Shown piece after piece: positions 14,569 to 22,756 of a DNA stretch of 64,000 nucleotides. The stretch lies in assembly GCA_029624765.1 (NCBI GenBank), contig JARSSO010000045.1:1-64000 (forward strand), read 5' to 3'. The translations under genes and the position numbers were made by a program. Each line of letters begins with the position of its first letter. Position 1 is the first letter of the stretch. The DNA is from Candidatus Contendibacter sp. Lineage in GTDB: Bacteria; Pseudomonadota; Gammaproteobacteria; Competibacterales; Competibacteraceae. Below the pieces are notes generated by a model, which worked only from the letters and a program-made list of their open reading frames with translations, did no database searches and was not told the DNA's origin.

Positions 14569-17097
14569 CTAGCGGTAATCGTCCCGGTACGGGCGCGGCG
14601 GCGGCCTTGCGAACCCGTCATCCTCATCGTATCGCGCCGCGGATCCTCGCTGCGAGACCGTGTTGCCGCCCCGGTGGCGGTCGGACCAGCGGTCGCGGCG
14701 TTCGACTCGAACCTCCTGACAACCATCCCCCGGCTGGCAGCGCCCCGTCCAGCGCCCCACGGTTTGGTCGGCGGCCTCCAAACCCCGCCGCACTTCCTTG
14801 CCGACCGTGGCGCTGGCGCGGCTGAAGAAGTTGCCGACCTCGGCGGCGGTCCGACCGGCGTCATCCCGAAGCTGAGTCATCGAATCGGCGGATCGCGCGG
14901 GAGAAGTTGCCGAACGGGAGGGTGGCCTGGGTTCGGCGCGCGCCACGGCGGGCGCTGGGCGCGCGGTCGAAGCGGCGGTGCTGGATCGGCTAACCAATTC
15001 GATGGGCGGTTGCGCTGGCGGAGCCGACTGCGGGCGCGACTCCAGCCGGATCGGCGGCAGAGTGGGCGTCGATTCAGCACGCGATTCCAGTTTGATCGGC
15101 GGCAGGACGGGCACCGGTTCGGAACGTGACGCAACCCGGCTCGGCGATCCGGGGCGAGCGACCGAATCGGCGGGTTTGGAAGCCGGTTTTGGCGTTGTCG
15201 GCGGGCGCGATGCGACGCTGGGAACTGGCCGCGCCCGGTCAGCCGGATGAGACGAACCATTATCACGCGGCGTGGTCCGGGCCGTGACTGGCGGACGTTG
15301 CGGCGGTTCCGGCGCGGCGGGTGGCGTCGGCTTCACTGTCCGGGAAGCAGTGGTCGGCGCGGCGGGAGGACGACCCACGACCGGAGACCGCTCGACCGCC
15401 GCCGGACGGTCGGCGGCGACAGCGGGGGCCGGGATCGGCTTGCCGGGTTTGGAACCAACGGCGGGCCTGGGGCGAACCGGCGGGCGCGGTTCCGCGACGG
15501 CCGGGCGCGGCGTGGCTACCGTCGCGGGTGACCTGGATTTCGATCTGGGCTCAACCGCAGCCTGGGATTCGGTGGGTGCGGATCGGGCGGGCGCGGCCGG
15601 GGCGTCCGCTGGTTCGGGCGTTTCCACTACCGGGGCGTCAGCAATCGGCGGCGGTTCCGGCGCTTCCGCCACCGGGGCGTCAGCAATCGGCGGCGGCTCC
15701 GGCGCTTCCGCCACCGGGGCGTCAGCAATCGGCGGCGGCTCCGACGCTTCCGCCACCGGCGCCGCATCGGTGGGCAACGGCGGCGCGGCTGGTTCCAGCG
15801 CCAGCGCCGGGTTCGTGGCCGCCGGGGACGAACTTGCGGACAGGACTGGTTCCGTCGCGGGCGCCGCCGGCTCGGGGGATTTGGCCGTTGGCGGCGCGAT
15901 CACGGCACTCAGGGGTTCGGCTCGATCCAGAGCCGCTTCGTCGACCGGGCGGATCATGGCCCCGGCCAGCGCCCCGGCCAACCCCACCGCGCCGGCCAGC
16001 AGCGCCCATCGCGGCCAGAACCGGGACCATGGCTGCTCATCGCGGTGAGAATGCCGGTTCGGCGATCCGGCGAGCGACGCCGCAGTCCGGCGGGACACGA
16101 GGATCGGCGCCGCCGTCGGATCGACGCGCGCCGCGCCCAGCGCCGCGCGGATTTTCCCAGCGTCGGCCGGCCGGTCGGCCGGATCGCGCGCCAGCAACCG
16201 GTCGATCAATTCGACCAGCAGCGCGGCCGCCCCGCCGCCCTGTTCGGGCCGCGCCGGCACGGTCCAAAACTCGATGGAGCGCCGCAGCAGTTCCCGCTCC
16301 TCGTCGTCCAGGCCACCCAGTCGCGCGCCCCGCTGCCCTGCCCCTTCCTGGCCGTACACCGCCAGCAGTTGGCCAAGCCGGCGCTGGGCGGCGGTGGTGG
16401 GCTGGTCGGTGAACAGAGCGAACAGCAGCAGTCCCAGCGCGTAGTAATCGGCGCGGTAGTCCACGGCGTATTCGTAACCTTCCGCCCCCTGGCGAGCGGG
16501 CAACACCTGCTCCGGGGCCATGGTGGCGGGAGTACCGATGAACGAGCGGGTATTGTCGCCGTCCTCGCGCTTGAGCGAGCCGAAATCGGCCAGCTTGATC
16601 CGCGCGCCGTCGTTGCCGACCAGGAGATTGCTCAATTTCAGGTCGCGGTAGACAAAACCGGCCTGGTGGACCACGTCCAACCCATCCAGGACTTGTTCGG
16701 CCCAGTCGAGGATTTGCGCCAGGTCCGGCGGTGGCGTGCCCTCGCGCCGCTGGTTCGCCAGCCACTGGCCGAGATTGGCCTGCAACCGCTCCAGCACCAG
16801 GGCGGGTTGTCCATCCACCACACCGTCATCGAGCAGGGCGACCACGTGACGGGACCGATCGGCGTCCAGGCCGCGCAGGAAGTTGATTTCCCGCTCCAGA
16901 TGCTTGCGCCAATGGTCGTGCAAAGCCGGGTCGGCCTGGGTCATCGCCTCGGCATTGATCAGCTTGATGGCGACGGCGCGTCCGGCGGGGTCGGTGGCCG
17001 CCCAGACCTGACCGTAGCTGCCCGCGCCGTTCGACAACACCCCGTCGAGCCGATAACTCCGGCCCTTGATCGCGATCCGCTCACCGTTGCGCAGCAT
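14569..17097 (-). CDS. Transmembrane Ser/Thr protein kinase with long Pro/Ala-rich tail
   Basis: 842 aa. N-terminal Hanks-type kinase domain (about 12-325): glycine loop LSNGAGSYGQVW, ATP-anchoring K45 in VAIK, catalytic YRDLKLSN (D152; the usual HRD His is Tyr), DFG at 171-173, APE at about 194. One TM segment lies near 361-383. About 460 residues rich in Pro, Ala, Ser and Arg follow, including three near-identical 14-residue repeats; no PASTA domain was seen. ATG 17097 has GGAG 8 bases upstream; the in-frame TTG at 17118 lacks one. It is divergent from the PBP/SEDS/FHA genes, which suggests it phosphorylates their products or an FHA partner. No PP2C phosphatase gene is adjacent. Confidence 0.85.
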   Translation of the reverse strand: MLRNGERIAIKGRSYRLDGVLSNGAGSYGQVWAATDPAGRAVAIKLINAEAMTQADPALHDHWRKHLEREINFLRGLDADRSRHVVALLDDGVVDGQPALVLERLQANLGQWLANQRREGTPPPDLAQILDWAEQVLDGLDVVHQAGFVYRDLKLSNLLVGNDGARIKLADFGSLKREDGDNTRSFIGTPATMAPEQVLPARQGAEGYEYAVDYRADYYALGLLLFALFTDQPTTAAQRRLGQLLAVYGQEGAGQRGARLGGLDDEERELLRRSIEFWTVPARPEQGGGAAALLVELIDRLLARDPADRPADAGKIRAALGAARVDPTAAPILVSRRTAASLAGSPNRHSHRDEQPWSRFWPRWALLAGAVGLAGALAGAMIRPVDEAALDRAEPLSAVIAPPTAKSPEPAAPATEPVLSASSSPAATNPALALEPAAPPLPTDAAPVAEASEPPPIADAPVAEAPEPPPIADAPVAEAPEPPPIADAPVVETPEPADAPAAPARSAPTESQAAVEPRSKSRSPATVATPRPAVAEPRPPVRPRPAVGSKPGKPIPAPAVAADRPAAVERSPVVGRPPAAPTTASRTVKPTPPAAPEPPQRPPVTARTTPRDNGSSHPADRARPVPSVASRPPTTPKPASKPADSVARPGSPSRVASRSEPVPVLPPIKLESRAESTPTLPPIRLESRPQSAPPAQPPIELVSRSSTAASTARPAPAVARAEPRPPSRSATSPARSADSMTQLRDDAGRTAAEVGNFFSRASATVGKEVRRGLEAADQTVGRWTGRCQPGDGCQEVRVERRDRWSDRHRGGNTVSQRGSAARYDEDDGFARPPPRPYRDDYR
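15629..15754. repeat. Three tandem 42-bp coding repeats within the kinase tail
   Basis: Copies start at 15629, 15671 and 15713 and differ at single positions. On the minus strand they encode repeats of the form EPPPIADAPVAEAP. The repeat lies in the extracytoplasmic low-complexity region, so length variation between strains is likely. Confidence 0.85.
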
Positions 17098-17141
17098 ATC
17101 TGTTCTCCAAGCCGGCAATCCCCGGCGAAGACCTGGAATTC

Positions 17142-17170
17142 AGTAAACTAGTCTGGAATCGCCAGGTCAA
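17142..17170 (-). promoter_or_regulatory. Candidate sigma-70 promoter for the kinase gene
   Basis: Read on the minus strand, TTGACC (17170-17165) is followed after 17 bp by TTTACT (17147-17142), giving a predicted start near 17135, about 38 bases before the kinase ATG. The region is the 101-bp gap shared with the divergent PBP gene and also carries an ACCTGG...CCAGGT inverted pair (17131-17136 / 17162-17167). No good plus-strand promoter was recognised. Confidence 0.4.
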
Positions 17171-17198
17171 GATTTTTCCACTTTTTGTATTGTTCCGC

Positions 17199-20100
17199 AT
17201 GATATCCATACCGCCGCTGAACGGCGCCGCCCGCCGCCGGACGTTGACGCCCCTGCTGTTCGTGCTGGGCATCCTGTCGAGCGTGGGTCTGTTGCACGGA
17301 CGGCTGGCGACCTTGTACGCCCAACCGGCGGCGGTCCCGGCCGAACCGTCGCGCCTGCCGGCGGGGTTTCCAGACCCGGAACTGATCGTTCCCGCTGGCG
17401 ACGGCTTCCAGCTTCCCGCCGCCAGCCAGGGTCTGCTGCTGATCCAGGGACCGCGCCGGCTCCTCGGCCAGCAAGAAGTTTCGCTGTGCGACCAGCGCGC
17501 CGCGACCGCCACCACCACGCTGCTGCCGCTCTACATTGGCTGGGACTGGGCGCGGGCTCGGGAAGCAGCCGCCGCCAATCTATCCGCCCAGCCGCCGCGT
17601 CCGGCGCACTACGGCCTGAAGAATCTCCTGCTGGACGACGGTCCCGGCGGGGTGGACGTTCCCGCGTTCGCGGTGACGGTGGAACCGGCCGGGGCGCCGT
17701 TGCGGCCCTACGCCGATGGGGAGCCGTTGCGGGCAACCGTGCGCGACCGTCGCCCCGTAGTCCTGCTGGCGGACACGGCGGCCAGCGGCTCCGGCCCGGT
17801 GCTGGCGTTCCGGCGCGATCTTTGGTTGTTATGGAACGCCGACGAACCGTCGGACACCGGGCGCTGGGACCACGCGGTCCGGGTGCGCCGAGTGGCGGAA
17901 CGGGATTGCCCGTTTGGCCGGTTGCGGGTGAGCGTATACGGCGCGGTCGCGGCAGCGGAGGCCGGGTTTGAGACCACACCGCGCGGCGTGCTCTGGTATC
18001 CGGGGGATGGGCGGGCGGTATGGGAATCCCGGCTGGCGCCGGGCCGCTACCCCGCTCCGACCGCGCCGCCGCCGCGCCGCGAGGACGGCGAGTTGTTCGA
18101 GCGGGCGCTGGCCGCTGGCTTGTTGCGACTGGACGCGGACGGCCGCATCGCGGTCGCCCCGGCCGATCTACCGCTGCGCCGGCTTTACGCCAGCGCGCAT
18201 CCCGAGCTGCTGGCGCCGCGCGACGATGAACCCGACTGGCTGAGCGGAATCTGGAACGAATCCGTTCGGGCGCTGCACCGGACGCTGCATTTCGGCGCGG
18301 CCGGCCGCTACCTGCGCCAGCAGGTCGATGTCTTCAACGGCCGGCAATTGCTGGCGGCGGTGCGCTGGCGACCGGAATCGACGGCGATGGGCGACTGGCG
18401 GGCCGAATGGGGCGACGCGCCGCTGGCGTTGACCGCGGCCATGCCGCCACTGGCGGGGCGGCTGTTCGCCGAAATCCCGCGCGGCTGGGAGCCGTGGCGA
18501 CGGGTGGCGCGCTGGCCGGCGCTGGCGGGGCGACCGCCGGTTCGATTCCGTCTGACGCTGGACCGGCCGGCCCGGCCCGGCGCGCGCCTGGAAGTGCTGG
18601 CCGTGGGCGCGGCCCCGCTCGTCGTCGGCGCGACGGTGCTGGCCCGCGAACCACGTTGTCTGGAACCAGGTCCTTGCGGCGCCCGCGAGGCGGTGGCCCA
18701 TTGGCTGCGCCTGGAGCTGAGCGAGGGCGCGACCGGCATGGAACTGAATTTGCGGCCGTTGTCGGCGACCCTGTTTCCCGATGCCTACCGTTACGACTTC
18801 GCCCACATCCAGCGTGTGGGCGACCGGCTGATCTGGCGCGATCCGCCAGTGACCGTCGGCGCCGCCCCGCCCCAGCCGCCCGCGGTGGTCGCGCTGCGCG
18901 ACCGCGCCGGCGCCGTCCTGCTGGAGCGCGGCCAACCCACCGAGGCCGCCTGGACGCTGGGGCTGGCGGCGCTGGTCGGGCTGGACCCCGCTCACCAAGG
19001 CGCGGTCGGGGATACGCTGACGCGGCTGGGCGACCAGAACATCCAGGCGGTGGACGCGCGGCTGACCGTGGACGCCGGGGTGCAGACGGCAGCGCGGCGG
19101 GCGTTGCTGGGACGGTTGCCGGGCGTCGGCGCGGCGTTCGGCGCCACCGATCCTCACCGCGAGGCGCGGGTGGCCAGTCTGATCGTGCTGAACGCCGACC
19201 GGGGCGACATTCTGGCGGTGGTCAACAGCCCGGAGCCGCCGCAAGGCGTCGCCTGGACCGATTTGTACAGCTTCGCGCGCGGCCACCCGCGCCGCGATCC
19301 GTTGCGGATTCAAGCCTGGCAACACGACGGCGGCGGCTGGTATCCGGCCGGCTCGGCGTTCAAGCTGGTGGACGCGCTGCTGCTCGAGCGGGAGGCGACG
19401 CGGCGGCCGGACCTGGCGGCGCTCCTGGCCGGCCCGAGCGGCCTGGAATGGACCCAACCGCCGCCGTTGGCGCTGGCCTACGATTTCGAGGCGGACGCAG
19501 CCTGCTATCCGGCCCATGCCACGGGCTGCGCGCCATGGGCGCGACGGCCGGGGGAGCGCTACGACCGCCCCGCGCGGCCGGCGGTACACAACTTCCGGGG
19601 CGCGGCCGGGGCGCAAACCCTGTCGGAGCGGATGCGGCGGCAGAGCGACGACCACTACGGTCTGGCGCAGGCGTTGCGCGATTCGCTCAACACCTGGTTC
19701 GCCTGGCTGGTGGAGACCACCGACGCGACCCTGCTCGACGATCCCGCTACACCGGGACTGGCGGGGGTCCGGCCACTGACCCCGAACGCCCTGCGCAAAG
19801 CCCGGCCGCTGCTGGACGTGGCCGCCGGGCTGGGCTTCGGCGCGGCCCGGGATTTGGACGGCGGCCTGTTGCCGGCGGGGGTGATCGAACCCGGCGACGC
19901 CCTGCGGACCACGGCCTCGGCGCTGGATCCGATCACCAACCGGACCGAAGTTCGGCTGGCGGCGCTGGGCTTTCGGATGCAGGTCACGCCGCTGCAACTG
20001 GCCGAGGTGGCGGCGGCCATCGCCACCGGCCGGCGGACCGCGCCCCGGCTGCTGGCGGAGTTGAACGGCCGGCCGGCCGACGCACCGGAAGGTCCGGCGC

Positions 20101-20426
20101 TCGGCATCGCCACCGACCGGATTCGTCAGGGCATGCGACTCGTGGCCAGCGTCGGCACCGCCCGCGCGGCGTTCGCCGGCCCGCGCTTCGACGCGATCCG
20201 GCCCTACCTGTACGTCAAGACCGGCACCGCCGACCTGGACGAAACCGGCGCGGTGCAAAACGCCTGGCTGGTGGGTTGGCTGGAGCCAGGCGTGCTGCCG
20301 GGCGAATCGCGCCGGCTGGCGTTCGCCTGCCTGATCAGCCATACCGCCGGCACCGGCGGCGAGGAATGCGGGCCGGTGGTGGCGGACTGGCTGGCGGCTC
20401 TGGCCACCGCGCGGGACAAGCCGTGA
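17199..20426 (+). CDS. Very large penicillin-binding transpeptidase-like protein
   Basis: 1075 aa with an N-terminal membrane anchor (about 14-36). The last 380 residues carry all three transpeptidase motifs in order: S719-A-F-K722 in PAGSAFK, S829-L-N831 in RDSLNTW, and K1007-T-G in YVKTGTA. It should therefore cross-link peptidoglycan in the periplasm. The preceding 650 residues do not look like a normal PBP dimerisation domain and I do not recognise them. The stop overlaps the SEDS gene start (GTGA), the usual class B PBP/SEDS pairing. ATG 17199 is preferred over TTG 17190; neither has a clear ribosome site. Normal class B PBPs are about 600 aa, so this is unusually long. Confidence 0.8.
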   Translation: MISIPPLNGAARRRTLTPLLFVLGILSSVGLLHGRLATLYAQPAAVPAEPSRLPAGFPDPELIVPAGDGFQLPAASQGLLLIQGPRRLLGQQEVSLCDQRAATATTTLLPLYIGWDWARAREAAAANLSAQPPRPAHYGLKNLLLDDGPGGVDVPAFAVTVEPAGAPLRPYADGEPLRATVRDRRPVVLLADTAASGSGPVLAFRRDLWLLWNADEPSDTGRWDHAVRVRRVAERDCPFGRLRVSVYGAVAAAEAGFETTPRGVLWYPGDGRAVWESRLAPGRYPAPTAPPPRREDGELFERALAAGLLRLDADGRIAVAPADLPLRRLYASAHPELLAPRDDEPDWLSGIWNESVRALHRTLHFGAAGRYLRQQVDVFNGRQLLAAVRWRPESTAMGDWRAEWGDAPLALTAAMPPLAGRLFAEIPRGWEPWRRVARWPALAGRPPVRFRLTLDRPARPGARLEVLAVGAAPLVVGATVLAREPRCLEPGPCGAREAVAHWLRLELSEGATGMELNLRPLSATLFPDAYRYDFAHIQRVGDRLIWRDPPVTVGAAPPQPPAVVALRDRAGAVLLERGQPTEAAWTLGLAALVGLDPAHQGAVGDTLTRLGDQNIQAVDARLTVDAGVQTAARRALLGRLPGVGAAFGATDPHREARVASLIVLNADRGDILAVVNSPEPPQGVAWTDLYSFARGHPRRDPLRIQAWQHDGGGWYPAGSAFKLVDALLLEREATRRPDLAALLAGPSGLEWTQPPPLALAYDFEADAACYPAHATGCAPWARRPGERYDRPARPAVHNFRGAAGAQTLSERMRRQSDDHYGLAQALRDSLNTWFAWLVETTDATLLDDPATPGLAGVRPLTPNALRKARPLLDVAAGLGFGAARDLDGGLLPAGVIEPGDALRTTASALDPITNRTEVRLAALGFRMQVTPLQLAEVAAAIATGRRTAPRLLAELNGRPADAPEGPALGIATDRIRQGMRLVASVGTARAAFAGPRFDAIRPYLYVKTGTADLDETGAVQNAWLVGWLEPGVLPGESRRLAFACLISHTAGTGGEECGPVVADWLAALATARDKP

Positions 20427-22756
20427 CGCCCCGAGATCGATTCTGGCTGTTGGTGGTCTGGCTGCTACCGGCGCTGGCGGTGGGCTGGATAGCGTACCAG
20501 GCGCCAGACTGGCGGGAGCCGCGCGCCCTGACGGTGACGCTGGAACCCGGCCGAAGTCTGGTGCTGGGCCGCGAGACGTTGCGGGCGCCGCAGGCCGACG
20601 GCGAACACGTGCTGCTGCGCCGCGAGGCGGACGGCGGCTGGCGGCTGGCCAACGTCGCCCCCGGCAAACAGGTGCTTTGGCGACCCGCCCGGAGTGGCGA
20701 CGACCGGCCGACCCGGGAATGGCCACTTACGGCGGGCGCGACGTTCGCGGTCGGCAGCCAGTCCTTTGCGGTGTCGGCCGCTGGCAACGACCGGCTGACG
20801 CTGCAAACGGGCGACCGGCGCTGGGATTACGACGGCCTTCGGTTGCGGCGGGACGGCCAACTTTTGCCCGAGTGCGTCGCCAATGGGCGAGCGTGGTTAC
20901 GCGAATGGCTGACGACCTGGGATCTCGGTGGACTGATGCGGCGGCCGTTGCGGCTGGGCGGCGGGGTCTATTGCGCCGACCGGCTCGGATTGCCGGGCGT
21001 GCCGGTGGATACCGCGCTCGTCGCGCCGACCCGTCCGGGCTTCGCGCTGCGGCCGGGCAACGCCGGACGGCTGGACGGTCCACCGGTCACGGTGGCGGTT
21101 GGAACGCCGGCCGCCGAATCGCTGTGGCGGCGCTCCGTTCCGCTGGCGACGGGCGACCGCCTGATCGTCGGGCGCACCCATTATCGGGTGATCCGAACCG
21201 AGCCGGCGCTGGAATTGGCGGTGCTGACCCGCGCGCAGCGCTGGCCGGCCGGTTCGGTTCCGCCCGACGCCACGCCGGCGGCGCGGACCCGTTGGCAACC
21301 GATGGCCTGGCTGCGCCCGGCCGCGCCGGGCGACTTATTCTGGTCGCTGGCGCTGGGCCTGCCGCCGCTGGCGCTGGCCCTGGTCTGGCCGGGACGCCGG
21401 CGGCGCTGGCCGGAAGGATCGATCCGGCGACGCATCGCGCTGGGGCTGGGACTGGCCGGGACCGGCCTGGGCTTGCATTTGGGGATTCTGACCGCGCCGG
21501 TGTTGTGGCCGTATCTGCTGGCCTGGCCGGCGCTGGGAGTTTGGCTGTGGACGGTGCGCTCGCCGTGGAGCGCCGGTCTGCTGGCGACGCTGACCTTGCT
21601 GCTGGGCGGCGGACTGGCGACCCTGCTCCAACTGGGCGCGGGAGCCGGCGAATCCGGCTGGCTGCGCCACGGCGGCAGCGGCGCGGCCCTGGCCGGCGCG
21701 TTCGGCTGGGCGGCCTGGGCCGGGTGGACGTTCTGGCGCTGGCGGCAACCCGACCCCTGGTTGAACGCGCGCCGGGCGCGCTGGGGGCTGCGCGGGCTGG
21801 GGGGGCTGGGCCTGGCGCTGCTGGTCATTCAGGCCGCGTTTGGCGACGAGGGCGGCTGGGGTGGTTTCCAGCCGTTCGAGCTGACCAAGCTGGCCCTGGT
21901 CACGGCGGCGGCCTACGCCCTCATGTTGCGGGCGCGGCTGTGGGGACGCGACTGGAGTTTCGCCAAGCCCTCGCTCTGGCTACGCTATCTGGGACCGGTG
22001 ACACTGCTGCTGGCGGCGAGCGGCTTCGCCCTGGCGTTCCTGCGCGACTTTTCGCCGCTGGTGCTGTTGCTGCTCGGGGCGCTGGCCCTGGCCTGGGCCT
22101 ATCTGCGGGTCCATCCCGAACCGGCCTGGCGGCGGAGCGGGCTGGGAGTGTTGCTGACCCTGATTCTGCTCCTTGCCTTGGGAGTGGTCTGGCTCCATGA
22201 TCGGCCGGAGGATTTTCCGCTGAATTTTCAAACCGACCGCATCCAGGTCTGGGCCGCGCCGGAACGGCATCCTCATTCCGGCTATCAGTTGCGGCGGGCG
22301 CTGGAAGCGATCCGCGCCGGCGGTTGGGGGGGCGCGGCCCGGGACGGTGGCGTCAACGGCCGGGCCATGGCGATTCCGGTGGTGGAGAGCGATTTTACCC
22401 CGGCGTTCTTCCTCAACCGCCAGGGCGGCGCGGCGGGGCTGGGACTGGCGGGACTCCAGACGGCGTTCATCCTGCTGTTGCTGACGATCGCCGACCGCGC
22501 CCTGGCCTGGAGCGGGCGCGGCGATTACCGGCTGACGGCGCTGGGCTGGTTCGCCTATTTTACCCTGTATGGCGGCGCGGCCCTGCTCGGCGCGCACATG
22601 CTGGTGTCCTGGGGCGCCAATCTGGGTTTTTTGCCGGTCATGGGCCAGCCGATGCCGCTGTTGTCGGCCGCCGGCAGCCATCTGACCTTGTTCGTGTTGC
22701 CGATCGTGGCGCTGGCCGTCGCGGTCGAGGAAAAAAGCCATGCCAACCCAACCTGA
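20423..22756 (+). CDS. SEDS (FtsW/RodA/SpoVE) glycosyltransferase with extra N-terminal domain
   Basis: 777 aa; normal FtsW/RodA are about 370-420. After one N-terminal TM there are about 270 hydrophilic residues that look beta-rich and somewhat FHA-like (SLVLGRETL, FAVGSQSFAV), then the multi-TM SEDS core. SEDS hallmarks: GGFQPFELTKLALV, FLRDFSPLVLLLLGALAL, SGYQLRRALEAIRAGGWGG, VVESDFTPAFF and GFLPVMGQPMPLLSAAGSH. It would polymerise lipid II glycan strands for the adjacent transpeptidase. GTG 20423 overlaps the PBP stop by 4 bp, and the end overlaps the FHA gene by 17 bp. Confidence 0.82.
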   Translation: MTPRDRFWLLVVWLLPALAVGWIAYQAPDWREPRALTVTLEPGRSLVLGRETLRAPQADGEHVLLRREADGGWRLANVAPGKQVLWRPARSGDDRPTREWPLTAGATFAVGSQSFAVSAAGNDRLTLQTGDRRWDYDGLRLRRDGQLLPECVANGRAWLREWLTTWDLGGLMRRPLRLGGGVYCADRLGLPGVPVDTALVAPTRPGFALRPGNAGRLDGPPVTVAVGTPAAESLWRRSVPLATGDRLIVGRTHYRVIRTEPALELAVLTRAQRWPAGSVPPDATPAARTRWQPMAWLRPAAPGDLFWSLALGLPPLALALVWPGRRRRWPEGSIRRRIALGLGLAGTGLGLHLGILTAPVLWPYLLAWPALGVWLWTVRSPWSAGLLATLTLLLGGGLATLLQLGAGAGESGWLRHGGSGAALAGAFGWAAWAGWTFWRWRQPDPWLNARRARWGLRGLGGLGLALLVIQAAFGDEGGWGGFQPFELTKLALVTAAAYALMLRARLWGRDWSFAKPSLWLRYLGPVTLLLAASGFALAFLRDFSPLVLLLLGALALAWAYLRVHPEPAWRRSGLGVLLTLILLLALGVVWLHDRPEDFPLNFQTDRIQVWAAPERHPHSGYQLRRALEAIRAGGWGGAARDGGVNGRAMAIPVVESDFTPAFFLNRQGGAAGLGLAGLQTAFILLLLTIADRALAWSGRGDYRLTALGWFAYFTLYGGAALLGAHMLVSWGANLGFLPVMGQPMPLLSAAGSHLTLFVLPIVALAVAVEEKSHANPT

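Noticed and set aside
15629..15754. Possible CRISPR array from regular 42-bp repeats
   Set aside because: The repeats are contiguous with no spacers, and they encode regular peptide repeats within the kinase gene.
18168..20726. 852-codon minus-strand frame opposite the PBP/SEDS junction
   Set aside because: Spans two overlapping plus-strand genes whose active-site motifs are clear; composition is Arg/Gln/Pro-rich shadow.
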